DNA of 62,515 nucleotides, taken from the NCBI GenBank assembly GCA_905235805.1, contig CAJOMV010000067.1, forward strand, positions 1 through 62,515. The letters are read 5' to 3'. Below are positions 54,079-62,515 of this stretch, piece after piece. A program made the translations under genes and the position numbers. The notes under the pieces were generated by a model, which was not told the DNA's origin, searched no databases, and saw only the letters and a program-made list of their open reading frames with translations. Origin of the DNA: an uncultured Ruminiclostridium sp. Its GTDB lineage: Bacteria > Bacillota > Clostridia > Oscillospirales > Ruminococcaceae. The stretch's first letter is position 1, and each line of letters begins with the position of its first letter.

Positions 54079-54428
54079 CACGGAATATGATCTGTATAGG
54101 CTGTCCTATGGGCTGCGAGCTGACCGTGGAGGTGGAAGACGGCAAGGCTGTCAGCGTGACGGGCAACACCTGCGGTATCGGAAAGAAATACGCCGAGACG
54201 GAGGTCTCCGCACCTACGCGAATGGTCACCTCCACAGTTATGTCGGATGCGGGAAAGCCCGTTCCCGTAAAGACTCGATCACAGGTCCCGAAGGACAAGA
54301 TATTCGACGTTGTGCGGGAGATAAAAAGCGCGACTGTCAGACTGCCCGTCCGCATCGGTGATGTGGCTGTCGGAAATGCCGCAGGAACGGGCGTAGATGT
54401 CATTGTGACAAAAAATACCGAAGCATAA
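54075..54428 (+). CDS. DUF1667 protein (Cys-rich third subunit)
   Basis: MICIGCPMGCELTVEVEDGKAVSVTGNTCGIGKKYAETEVSAPTRMVTSTV. 4-nt overlap with the upstream gene. Confidence 0.93.
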   Translation: MTRNMICIGCPMGCELTVEVEDGKAVSVTGNTCGIGKKYAETEVSAPTRMVTSTVMSDAGKPVPVKTRSQVPKDKIFDVVREIKSATVRLPVRIGDVAVGNAAGTGVDVIVTKNTEA

Positions 54429-54435
54429 GAATGAT

Positions 54436-54467
54436 AAAAGCTGTCCGGCGGGGCAGCTTTTATTTTT
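54436..54467 (+). terminator. Terminator of the GlpA-like operon
   Basis: AAAAGCTGTCCGGCGGGGCAGCTTTTATTTTTT. Confidence 0.75.
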
Positions 54468-54508
54468 TGCAAAAAATAAATTATTTTACGTTTATCGTTA
54501 ATTTTCTG

Positions 54509-54537
54509 TTGACAAACGTAAATTTTTGTGGTATAAT
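54509..54537 (+). promoter_or_regulatory. Perfect consensus promoter (TTGACA-N17-TATAAT) for the DUF2975 cassette, flanked by an inverted repeat
   Basis: TTGACA AACGTAAATTTTTGTGG TATAAT. Arms ATTTTACGTTTATCG (54483-54497) and GACAAACGTAAATTT (54511-54525). Confidence 0.8.
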
Positions 54538-54592
54538 GTAATCACAGTAAGCTTACATAAGAATTTCGGTTATCAATGGAAAGGGAATTGTT

Positions 54593-55120
54593 ATGAAAAC
54601 AGTTGATGTAAACAAGAGAACACTTGAACAGGAAAAGCAATACCTCAAACAGACAAGCGGGATAGTTCGTATTGAAGCGGTGTGCTTCGCAGCTGTACTT
54701 ATTATGCTTATGGTGCAGGAGATCATCTCTGCGGCTCCCGGTGACGGCGAAAGTGCTTCGGCATTGTTCTGGGTGAAGCTCGCGTTTCTGCCGTTTCAGG
54801 CTGCCTCTGCTATAGTTGCTACAAGGTTTGTGATAAATATGTTCAAAGAGATTGAAAACGGAGAGACTCCGTTCAGATACAGTATCGCTGATAAGCTGAA
54901 AGGATTGTCAGACGCGATACTCGGAGGAAGTATCGTATTTGCAGCACCATACCTCGTCGCTATGTTCGTTTACTCGTTCACGGGAACGGAAGGCAGCCCG
55001 ACAAATGCTTCAGCCGTGATAATGCTTGGGGGGCTGTTCCTCGGTGTACTGTTCAAGACGCTTTCATACATCTTCGGGTATGGCTGCAAGCTCCAGCAGG
55101 AGTCGGACGAAACGCTTTAA
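54593..55120 (+). CDS. DUF2975 family membrane protein (copy 1)
   Basis: 4-TM protein ending FGYGCKLQQESDETL, upstream of a YozG-like XRE gene. Confidence 0.85.
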   Translation: MKTVDVNKRTLEQEKQYLKQTSGIVRIEAVCFAAVLIMLMVQEIISAAPGDGESASALFWVKLAFLPFQAASAIVATRFVINMFKEIENGETPFRYSIADKLKGLSDAILGGSIVFAAPYLVAMFVYSFTGTEGSPTNASAVIMLGGLFLGVLFKTLSYIFGYGCKLQQESDETL

Positions 55121-55132
55121 GAGGGGTAAAAT

Positions 55133-55645
55133 ATGGATAATAACGTCAAAACTGATATTTCGGAAGATCAGAGATTTAAAGGTATCTGCGGTTTGATACA
55201 CAACTTCGCTGTAGCATTCAAGATCGGCATATTGATACTGCTTGTTGTTCTCTTTCTGATAAATCTGACTGATACCTTATCGGTCATATATATGAGTGAT
55301 ATATTCAAGGCTGCTTTTATCCTGTACTATTCGGCTGTGTTCTTTATTGTCGCAGGCTATGTTGAGCAGATATTCGGCAGGCTCAGAAAAGCCGAAACGC
55401 CGTTCACATACGATATTGCCCATAAAATGAAAGGGCTCGGATATATACTCGCAGTTGGCGGTATCGTCGGAGGAGACATATTCGTATTATTTCACCTTTT
55501 TATTGACGGACTTTCGGACGAATGGTTCGGATTCCCGCTTATCATAAGCTTTGTGCTTATGGTCGTGGGACTGATATTCACAGCGTTCGCGTTAATATTC
55601 GAGCACGGCTGCAAGTTGCAGCAGGAATCGGACGAGACTCTGTAA
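55133..55645 (+). CDS. DUF2975 family membrane protein (copy 2)
   Basis: 4-TM protein ending FEHGCKLQQESDETL. Confidence 0.85.
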   Translation: MDNNVKTDISEDQRFKGICGLIHNFAVAFKIGILILLVVLFLINLTDTLSVIYMSDIFKAAFILYYSAVFFIVAGYVEQIFGRLRKAETPFTYDIAHKMKGLGYILAVGGIVGGDIFVLFHLFIDGLSDEWFGFPLIISFVLMVVGLIFTAFALIFEHGCKLQQESDETL

Positions 55646-55658
55646 AGGCGGTGGTGGT

Positions 55659-55871
55659 ATGATAATCCTACGGCTCGACAGGGTAATGGCGGACAGGAAG
55701 ATGTCGCTCAATGAGCTTTCCGAGAAGGTCGGGGTGGCGAATGTGAACCTGTCAAAGCTGAAAACCGGCAAGGTCAGCGCAGTGCGGTTCTCGACACTTA
55801 ATGCGATATGTAAGGTACTGCACTGCCAGCCCGGAGATATCCTCGAATACGCAGAGGACGATGAGGAATGA
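55659..55871 (+). CDS. XRE/YozG-family HTH regulator
   Basis: MIILRLDRVMADRKMSLNELSEKVGVANVNLSKLKTGKVSAVRFSTLNAICKVLHCQPGDILEYAEDDEE. Confidence 0.95.
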   Translation: MIILRLDRVMADRKMSLNELSEKVGVANVNLSKLKTGKVSAVRFSTLNAICKVLHCQPGDILEYAEDDEE

Positions 55872-55872
55872 A

Positions 55873-55904
55873 AAAGCGGGGAAATGTTCTTCCCCGCTCT
55901 TTGT
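55873..55904. terminator. Bidirectional terminator between convergent genes
   Basis: AAAGCGGGGAAATGTTCTTCCCCGCTCTTT. Confidence 0.75.
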
Positions 55905-57073
55905 TATTTACGCTTCGGTATCTTCTTATAAATATCGTTCAGTCTGTTCAGTGCCTCATTCAGCGTTTCATCACGCTTCGCAAAATGCAGGCGGATAAGG
56001 TGGTTCACAGGCTCCCGGAAAAAGCTGGAGCCCGGTACTGCGCCAACGCCCACATCACGGGCGAGGACTTCGCAGAACTCGAGGTCGTCGTCAAAGCCGA
56101 AGTCCGAGATATCCAGCATTATGTAATACGCGCCCTGCGGGACGGTATGCGGTATGCCGATATCGTCGAGCCCCTTCAGGAACAGGTCGCGCTTGTGGGT
56201 GTAGGTCTCCGCAAGCTTTTCGTAGTAATCCGCGCCGAATTTCAGACCTGTTACGGCGGCTTCCTGCAAGGGTGCGGCGGCTCCCACGGTAAGGAAATCG
56301 TGCACCTTCTTCGCCGCCTCTATTACCTCGGGAGCGGCTATGATATAGCCCAGTCTCCAGCCCGTAATCGAATATGTCTTAGAGAGCGATGAGCAGGACA
56401 GCGTACGCGCCCGCATTCCCGGGAGAGAAGCGAGGTATATATGCTTGTGCGGCGCGTAGACTATGTGCTCATACACCTCGTCGGTTATCACAAACGCGTC
56501 GTATCTCTCCGCGAGGTCAGCTATCGTTTTCAGCTCCTCGTAGGTGAAAACCTTGCCGCAGGGGTTAGAGGGATTGCAGAGGATAAGAGCCTTCGCGCCC
56601 TTCCTGAATGCCGCTTCAAGCTCGTCGGTTTTGAAATTGAACTCCGGCGGGTATAGCGGGACATATATTGGCTCGGCACCGGAAAGTATCGCGTCCGCGC
56701 CGTAATTCTCGTAGAAGGGGGAAAATACTATCACCCTGTCACCGGGGTCTGTGACCGTCATCATTGCCGCCATCATGGCTTCGGTGCTGCCGCAGGTGAC
56801 AACTATCTCCGCGTTCGGGTCTATATCGAAGCCCATGAGCGCCGACTGCTTCTCCGCCAGCGCTTCACGGAAATTCTGCGCTCCCCATGTTATGGAGTAC
56901 TGGTGGAAGTCCTCGCGCGTTACTTCGGCGAGGCGGTCGAGTATCTCCTTCGGAGGCTCGAAATCCGGGAAGCCCTGTGACAGATTGACTGCGCCGTATT
57001 TCAGTGAAACGCGGGTCATACGGCGTATGACAGAGTCGGTAAAGGTCTCTGTTCTTTTTGATAATGTGGGCAT
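55904..57073 (-). CDS. Pyridoxal-phosphate aminotransferase class I/II
   Basis: VNLSQGFPDFEPPKEIL, LILCNPSNPCGKVFTYEEL, SLSKTYSITGWRLGYIIA. Confidence 0.95.
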   Translation of the reverse strand: MPTLSKRTETFTDSVIRRMTRVSLKYGAVNLSQGFPDFEPPKEILDRLAEVTREDFHQYSITWGAQNFREALAEKQSALMGFDIDPNAEIVVTCGSTEAMMAAMMTVTDPGDRVIVFSPFYENYGADAILSGAEPIYVPLYPPEFNFKTDELEAAFRKGAKALILCNPSNPCGKVFTYEELKTIADLAERYDAFVITDEVYEHIVYAPHKHIYLASLPGMRARTLSCSSLSKTYSITGWRLGYIIAAPEVIEAAKKVHDFLTVGAAAPLQEAAVTGLKFGADYYEKLAETYTHKRDLFLKGLDDIGIPHTVPQGAYYIMLDISDFGFDDDLEFCEVLARDVGVGAVPGSSFFREPVNHLIRLHFAKRDETLNEALNRLNDIYKKIPKRK

Positions 57074-57088
57074 GATGTTCTCCTTTTC

Positions 57089-59530
57089 TCAATAATTTCG
57101 TATCTCAAGCAGCTGCTTAAAATTCTCTGCCGAAAACGCAGACGGTTTTTTCACTGTTACTGTAACGGGTGTACCTCCGTGAATATCAAACCAGTTATCG
57201 GAGAAAATGCAGTCGAAAGCTTCCAGCGAAAGGCACACGCTTTTGGCGAAATTATCTGATGTCAGCATTATTTCAAAGAACTCACCGCAGTCTTTGACTT
57301 CGGTATTTATATGCACCGGAAGGAACTCAAATTCCTTCGGACGCACGAACAGAGTAGTTCCTGCGCTTATCAATTCCCCGCCCTTTTCAAGCGTGTATTC
57401 GAGATATTTGGTGCGCTTGTCGGCGGTGAGCTTCACAAGGTCGGATATCTGTGCTGTGAGTATCGGAGCCGCGCTAAGAGCGGGAATTTCCGCGTCTGTC
57501 GTGAACTCCCGGAGTGTCTCCGATGTGTTCATGCGCAGACGGCATTTCACGGTAACCGTTATGTTATCCGGTGTATCGTTCGTGACCCAGAGCTTCGGCT
57601 CGGCGGGGTCTGTGTCGTCACAGCTCAGCAGCACCGGCGCGTAGAAACGCTTTGCCGCGTAATGCAGAGCCTTCCAGCGTCCGAAGTAATCTATCGACGA
57701 CCATGAGATGACAGGGTTAGTGTCGTTCACCTGCCAGTATGCGGAGCCCATGCAGCGTCCGCGTGCACGTCTCATGTGCTCCACATTCGAGCGAATGCAA
57801 TCAGCCTGGACAAGCTGTGTGCAATATATAAGCCGCTCAAAATCATACGGATAGTTTACCATCTGTGCAAGATAGAACATCAGCTTCTCATTGCCGAGGG
57901 AGCACTTCTGGTGCGCCTGCATGACGTTACCGCAGAGGTCGAAGTCTCCCTTATCCTCGTCTGCAAACGCGCGGACGGTCTTGATATCCGGTACGCTCTC
58001 AAAGCCGTATTCCGAGCAGAAACGGTAGTAATACTTCCGGAAATCCTCGATAGGCTTGAAGCTGTGCCAGACAGCCCAGTAGTGCATATCCCCCGCCCTG
58101 TTCGACGACGGGTCGATGAAGCCGCCGCCGGAGGACGGCGATGAGGGGTGATAGAACGGAGCACGGACAGGGTCATGCAGCTGGAGAGCTCTCGGTATTA
58201 TCTTCTCGAACAGCGTGAGGTAATCCTGCCTGCACTCCTCGTCCTCCGGCAAGCCCCAGCCTACCCATGCGCTTTCTATCTCATTGTTGCCGCACCACAG
58301 ACCCAGCGAGGGGTGGTGGCGAAGCCGTTCTATATTGTCTGCTATCTCACACTCTGTCGTATAGCGAAACTCCTCGGTCAGCCGATACGCCGAGCAGGCG
58401 AACATGAAATCCTGCCACACCATGAGCCCCAGCTCATCGCACTTGTCATAGAACCAATCGGGCGGGTAAATTCCGCCGCCCCACACGCGGATAAAGTTGA
58501 AGTTCGCCGCCGCGCAGTCCTCGAGCAGCCGGTCTGTACGCTCCTTTGTCATACGGGTGATTATCTGATCCTCGGGAATGTAGTTCGCGCCCATTGCGAA
58601 CACTTTCACGCCATTGCACCGGAAGCAGAACTCCTCGCCCCACTCGTCCTTGTCCTTTGAAACTGTCAGCGTGCGCAGACCTATCCTCTTTGTGCAGGTG
58701 TCGAGAACTTCCCCTCTTTCATCGCGAACCTCCACGGTCACTGTGTACAGCGGCTGACCGCCCAAGCCCCGCACCCACCAGAGCTGCGGGTCGGGAACCG
58801 GGATATCGCCCTCTGTGGGATATTCTCCGTCGTATATGACCTTTCCGTTCGGATCTGTTACCGTATAATTGCAGATATGTTCAGTGACATCTTTACAATG
58901 CGCAAGAAAAACCTCAACAGACAGCTCCACACTGTCGGCAGGCAGCTCCTGCACAGGTTTTATATAGATATTTCTTATCCGGAGCTTGTTGTACGCGCGC
59001 AGCTCTGCGTCACGCCATATCCCCATGTCCGGCAGCATGGGACCCCAGTCCCAGCCAAACATACAGTGCGCTTTGCGAAGGTGCGGATAGCCCTTCATGC
59101 ACTCCCCTACGCCCCATATCGGGCGTTTTGCGTTCTCCCGCTCGATGTATTCTATGGGAGACTTTATGCGCACCTCAAGCGTGTTGTGCTCCTTCAGCTT
59201 TCCCTCTACGGGTATCTCCCACACGCGGTGCATATTGTCGGTATCCTCTGTCTTTTCGCCGTTGAGGTATATCTCCGAAAGAGTGTCTATCCCGTGAAAG
59301 ACAATGAACTGCATATCGGCGGAAAGGATATCCCGGCTAACGTCAAACTCTTTTCTGAATGTCACGTCCCTGCGGCTCAGGTCGGTCGAGATATACTCGT
59401 TCTCGCGGTAGTACGGGTCGGGTATGACCTTCTGCTCTATGAGCGTTTTATACATCGAACAAGGCACTGTACAGGGGTATTCCCTGCCGTTATACTCCAT
59501 GGTCCAGTTATCGTTCAAATTAAAAATCAT
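57089..59530 (-). CDS. Glycoside hydrolase family 2, beta-mannosidase-like
   Basis: FNLNDNWTMEYNGREYPCTVPCSMYKTLIEQKVIPDPYYRENE; RVWGGGIYPPDWFYDKCDELGLMVWQDFMFACSAY; LWCGNNEIESAW; FCSEYGFESVP. Confidence 0.95.
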   Translation of the reverse strand: MIFNLNDNWTMEYNGREYPCTVPCSMYKTLIEQKVIPDPYYRENEYISTDLSRRDVTFRKEFDVSRDILSADMQFIVFHGIDTLSEIYLNGEKTEDTDNMHRVWEIPVEGKLKEHNTLEVRIKSPIEYIERENAKRPIWGVGECMKGYPHLRKAHCMFGWDWGPMLPDMGIWRDAELRAYNKLRIRNIYIKPVQELPADSVELSVEVFLAHCKDVTEHICNYTVTDPNGKVIYDGEYPTEGDIPVPDPQLWWVRGLGGQPLYTVTVEVRDERGEVLDTCTKRIGLRTLTVSKDKDEWGEEFCFRCNGVKVFAMGANYIPEDQIITRMTKERTDRLLEDCAAANFNFIRVWGGGIYPPDWFYDKCDELGLMVWQDFMFACSAYRLTEEFRYTTECEIADNIERLRHHPSLGLWCGNNEIESAWVGWGLPEDEECRQDYLTLFEKIIPRALQLHDPVRAPFYHPSSPSSGGGFIDPSSNRAGDMHYWAVWHSFKPIEDFRKYYYRFCSEYGFESVPDIKTVRAFADEDKGDFDLCGNVMQAHQKCSLGNEKLMFYLAQMVNYPYDFERLIYCTQLVQADCIRSNVEHMRRARGRCMGSAYWQVNDTNPVISWSSIDYFGRWKALHYAAKRFYAPVLLSCDDTDPAEPKLWVTNDTPDNITVTVKCRLRMNTSETLREFTTDAEIPALSAAPILTAQISDLVKLTADKRTKYLEYTLEKGGELISAGTTLFVRPKEFEFLPVHINTEVKDCGEFFEIMLTSDNFAKSVCLSLEAFDCIFSDNWFDIHGGTPVTVTVKKPSAFSAENFKQLLEIRNY

Positions 59531-59642
59531 GCGGCACCTCCGAAGATATCCAAAATATTCTTTATTATACCACAGATGAGGACGGTTGTAAATCAGGCGC
59601 GAAAAAAGTGCGGATTATGCGCAAAACCGTCCTTTTATACGC

Positions 59643-59671
59643 TTGACATTTCCCGCGAACTGATATATAAT
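59643..59671 (+). promoter_or_regulatory. Promoter TTGACA-N17-TATAAT
   Basis: TTGACA TTTCCCGCGAACTGATA TATAAT upstream of 59701. Confidence 0.75.
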
Positions 59672-59700
59672 TTCTACATAACATTCTTTGAGGTGACAGC

Positions 59701-60432
59701 ATGAAACTGATAATTGTAAGACACGGCGACCCGGACTACGAGAACGATACGCTTACCGAAAAGGGCAAGCGTGAGGCGCAGCTTGTTTCCGGGAGACTCG
59801 CAAAGCTAGATATACGGCAATTTTACTGCTCTCCGCTCGGACGCGCGAAAATGACAGCTTCTTATACGCTCGAAAAGCTCGGGAGAACTGCGGTGACCTG
59901 CGACTGGCTGAGGGAGTTCGACCTGCCTCCCGTAAAGGACAGGGTGACCGGGGAAAAGCGGCTCGCTTGGGATCAGCTCCCAGCCGACTGGACCGCGGAG
60001 CCCGGATATTACGACAAGGACGAATGGGTCAATGTTCCTATGTTCCGTGATGCAGATATGGAGAAATACGTCCGTGAGGTCAATGACGGTATCGACGGTA
60101 TAATTGAAAAGCATGGCTACAAAAGACACGGAAATTACTACGAGGCGGTATCGCCGAACACCGATACTGTCGTTCTTTTCTGCCATTTCGGAGTTACCTG
60201 CGTGATGCTCGGGCATATACTCGGTATCTCCCCTATGGTGCTGTGGCACGGTACAGTCAGCCTTCCCACTTCAGTTACTACCCTCGTAACAGAGGAACGC
60301 CGCAAGGGTATCGCGTCCTTCAGAATGAACGGCTTCGGGGATATCTCACACCTGTACGAAGCCGGAGAGCCTGCCTCATTCTCCGGCAGGTTCTGCGAGA
60401 TGTACACTAACTTCGATGAACGTCACGACTGA
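59701..60432 (+). CDS. Histidine phosphatase family protein
   Basis: MKLIIVRHGDPDYENDTLTEKGKREAQLVSGRL...YCSPLGRAKMTASYT...VVLFCHFGVTCVMLGHIL. Confidence 0.96.
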   Translation: MKLIIVRHGDPDYENDTLTEKGKREAQLVSGRLAKLDIRQFYCSPLGRAKMTASYTLEKLGRTAVTCDWLREFDLPPVKDRVTGEKRLAWDQLPADWTAEPGYYDKDEWVNVPMFRDADMEKYVREVNDGIDGIIEKHGYKRHGNYYEAVSPNTDTVVLFCHFGVTCVMLGHILGISPMVLWHGTVSLPTSVTTLVTEERRKGIASFRMNGFGDISHLYEAGEPASFSGRFCEMYTNFDERHD

Positions 60433-60440
60433 TATCCGAA

Positions 60441-60469
60441 AGCAGATCATTAGCGATCTGCTTTTTTCT
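60441..60469 (+). terminator. Terminator
   Basis: AGCAGATCATTAGCGATCTGCTTTTTTC. Confidence 0.8.
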
Positions 60470-60562
60470 TGAAAAAAATCTCAAAAACCTGACCAGATTT
60501 TGCCCTCTCATTCGTTTTATTATCAGAGGAGCCTCTATTTCAAAACAGAAAGAAGGATAGGA

Positions 60563-61048
60563 ATGACGGAGAGCGAGCTTGACCGATATATGCGGCTGCA
60601 CTACAACAGTGTGTACAGCGTTGCACTGTGCTGCTGCAAAAATCCCGACGACGCGTACGATATAGCGCAGGAGGTATTCTTAAAGCTATACACCTGCGGC
60701 GCGACATTCTCCGGCGAGGAGCACGTCAAGGCGTGGCTGCTGCGGTGCGCGGTGAACAAGAGCAGAGACTTTGTGCGCTCGCACTGGTATCGGTTCTCAC
60801 AGCCGCTCGACAGTGCCGCGGACGCTCTTACATACACAGAAAGCCGCTATGAGGGCTATGAGCTGCTGCCGCTTATCATGAAGCTGAAAAAGAATGACCG
60901 CGTCGCGCTGTATCTGCACTACTACGAGGAATACACCGTCTGCGAGCTCACGGAAATGCTCGGTATCAGTGAGCAGGCTCTCCGTTCAAGACTGCGCAGA
61001 GGCAGAGAACGCCTGAAAAAGCTGATAGAAAGCGAAAGGAGCAAATGA
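60563..61048 (+). CDS. ECF sigma-70 family sigma factor (copy 2, paralogue of 49983-50468)
   Basis: MTESELDRYMRLHYNSVYSVALCCCKNPDDAYDIAQEVFLKLYTCGATFSGEEHVKAWLLRCAVNKSRDFVRSH...EYTVCELTEMLGISEQALRSRLRRGRERLKKLI. Confidence 0.95.
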   Translation: MTESELDRYMRLHYNSVYSVALCCCKNPDDAYDIAQEVFLKLYTCGATFSGEEHVKAWLLRCAVNKSRDFVRSHWYRFSQPLDSAADALTYTESRYEGYELLPLIMKLKKNDRVALYLHYYEEYTVCELTEMLGISEQALRSRLRRGRERLKKLIESERSK

Positions 61049-61049
61049 T

Positions 61050-62315
61050 ATGGAAATGAAAGAGATCTTCGGAAAGGCGTTTTCCGGCGTGCGGAATGCT
61101 TATTCCTGTCCCGACCATGAAACAGCATTGAAAGATGTATTGGAAAGGGCTGATAAAATGAACAATAAGAAAAGAAATATCACCGGAGAAGAGGTTCCCT
61201 ACTCCGGAGAGCAGAAAAAGCACGGCATTCTTCCCGTCATCGCGGGAGCTGCCGCAGTAGTGGCGATACTTGGCGCGGGGATATTCGGGCTCGGGTATAT
61301 GAACTCCCACGGCATTGAATGGACTCCGCTCAAGGAGGGCGCTTCAAAGAATACCGGCGGCTCACAGCCGGGAGTTTATACCGCGGTGTCGTCTGTCGCG
61401 GCGGAGACTATTGACATTTCTGAGCTCAAAGGTAAAATATTCAAATTCTCCGACTGCACTGTCATGATAGACTACGCAAACTACGACGGACAGTACATCA
61501 GAGTGGATTATACGCAGGAATTCACCGGAGAAGTCACGCAGAACGCTTTCTTCCTTGAGCCGCAGGACGTTTCAAGGTATAAAGATACGAAGACCGCATT
61601 CTGTCATACAGAGTATGGGGCGTCCGAGCAGAAATGGACATACATAGCGGAAACGGCGCAGGCTTCAAATTATTCCCGCAGCTTTAATCCAGCTTTGTAT
61701 CATGAGAACGGTGTCGAGCGCGTGACTGACCTTCTCATTACGGCAACAAAAGATCACTCCGCGCTCGTAAGACAGCCGATATGGGACGATATCGACGATG
61801 AGGTGGACGAGGGAACTAATATCAGAATGTACTGGGCTTCAGCGGATGTTCTCGAGGCTCAGTTCGATCACGACAATACTATCCAATTAGGTGATATTGT
61901 TGTATATGCCGTCGCACAGGACGGGGAAAAATATCCTCTTATCGGAAACTGTGTTGACAGTTATATAAGCGTTAACTCAACTCCCGAAAAACCGATTATA
62001 CGGTTTAATAATTATTATATCTCAGAAGATCCAGACATACCGCCGCTCTGGCAGATGAAGGGATTTGAGGTCAATGGAAAGCTGTTTGAGATTACCGAAG
62101 CTCCGGAAATCATAAACGTAATTATAAACGAAAACGGTGAGGAAGAGATCATCGGAGGTCCGCAGATGGAATCCACCATAACCACAAAAATATATGAAAC
62201 TGTACCGACGGAGGCAGAGGATACCAGCAATCCCATTACTACAGCGCCATTGACCGAACCGGAGAACGAAAACACAGATGTAAGTGATACTACTACGGAA
62301 CCAACCACAGAATAA
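61050..62315 (+). CDS. Single-TM membrane partner of ECF copy 2, Thr/Glu/Pro-rich C-terminal tail
   Basis: N-terminus like the copy-1 partner; TM GILPVIAGAAAVVAILGAGIFGLGYM; tail TTAPLTEPENENTDVSDTTTEPTTE. Confidence 0.75.
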   Translation: MEMKEIFGKAFSGVRNAYSCPDHETALKDVLERADKMNNKKRNITGEEVPYSGEQKKHGILPVIAGAAAVVAILGAGIFGLGYMNSHGIEWTPLKEGASKNTGGSQPGVYTAVSSVAAETIDISELKGKIFKFSDCTVMIDYANYDGQYIRVDYTQEFTGEVTQNAFFLEPQDVSRYKDTKTAFCHTEYGASEQKWTYIAETAQASNYSRSFNPALYHENGVERVTDLLITATKDHSALVRQPIWDDIDDEVDEGTNIRMYWASADVLEAQFDHDNTIQLGDIVVYAVAQDGEKYPLIGNCVDSYISVNSTPEKPIIRFNNYYISEDPDIPPLWQMKGFEVNGKLFEITEAPEIINVIINENGEEEIIGGPQMESTITTKIYETVPTEAEDTSNPITTAPLTEPENENTDVSDTTTEPTTE

Positions 62316-62321
62316 CAAACA

Positions 62322-62352
62322 AAACCTGCACGGGATAACTGTGCAGGTTTTG
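62322..62352 (+). terminator. Terminator after ECF module 2
   Basis: AAACCTGCACGGGATAACTGTGCAGGTTTT. Confidence 0.8.
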
Positions 62353-62431
62353 ATATTATATCGGCAGCGAGGCAGAAAAATACCGTCTCAGGCTAAACCC
62401 GAGACGGAATTCGCCGCGGGGCGCTCCCCGC

Positions 62432-62515
62432 TGGTGCCGCTGACCGGGGTCGAACCGGTACGGATTTTACTCCGAGGGATTTTAAGTCCCTTGTGTCTGC
62501 CTATTCCACCACAGC
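62432..62515 (-). tRNA. tRNA-Leu(UAA), 5' end cut by the window edge, CCA encoded
   Basis: Minus strand (GCC)GCTGTGGTGGAATAGGCAGACACAAGGGACTTAAAATCCCTCGGAGTAAAATCCGTACCGGTTCGACCCCGGTCAGCGGCACCA. Class II variable arm, TTCGA loop. Confidence 0.93.

Overview
The window is about 62.5 kb of a Gram-positive, probably Ruminococcus/Oscillospiraceae-like chromosome. That taxonomic guess is inference from gene content and codon style. There is no rRNA, CRISPR array or obvious transposase. From left to right it holds: (1) a very large secreted repeat adhesin on the minus strand, running off the left edge and broken by a frameshift at a C8 tract inside its signal-peptide region; (2) a hybrid histidine kinase whose start lies inside the 3' end of an McrBC/LlaJI-like two-gene restriction module; (3) glmS; (4) a two-gene block of unknown large proteins plus another orphan; (5) a LacI-like-sensor/GGDEF protein; (6) a Bce-type operon (87-aa protein, FtsX permease, ABC ATPase, OmpR regulator, kinase); (7) Uma2, DegV, an NPATG-tailed secreted protein, AraC and a solute-binding lipoprotein; (8) a GntR/ABC/permease module; (9) a VanZ gene with a striking duplicated operator; (10) GH16, GH5, a Cache-SpoIIE phosphatase, a possible degenerate FtsK-like protein and an LRR lipoprotein with 11-bp-phased promoter repeats; (11) a tightly coupled three-gene operon, TerB_N/TerB_C-like + DUF2791/BrxD-like ATPase + Lhr-like helicase, which is the best candidate for a poorly described defence system; (12) two paralogous ECF sigma/membrane-partner modules, a GlpA/GlpB/DUF1667-like operon, a DUF2975-DUF2975-XRE cassette, an aminotransferase, a GH2 beta-mannosidase and a phosphatase; (13) a tRNA-Leu(UAA) truncated by the right edge. 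Family names come from recognising motifs in the translations. No searches were run.
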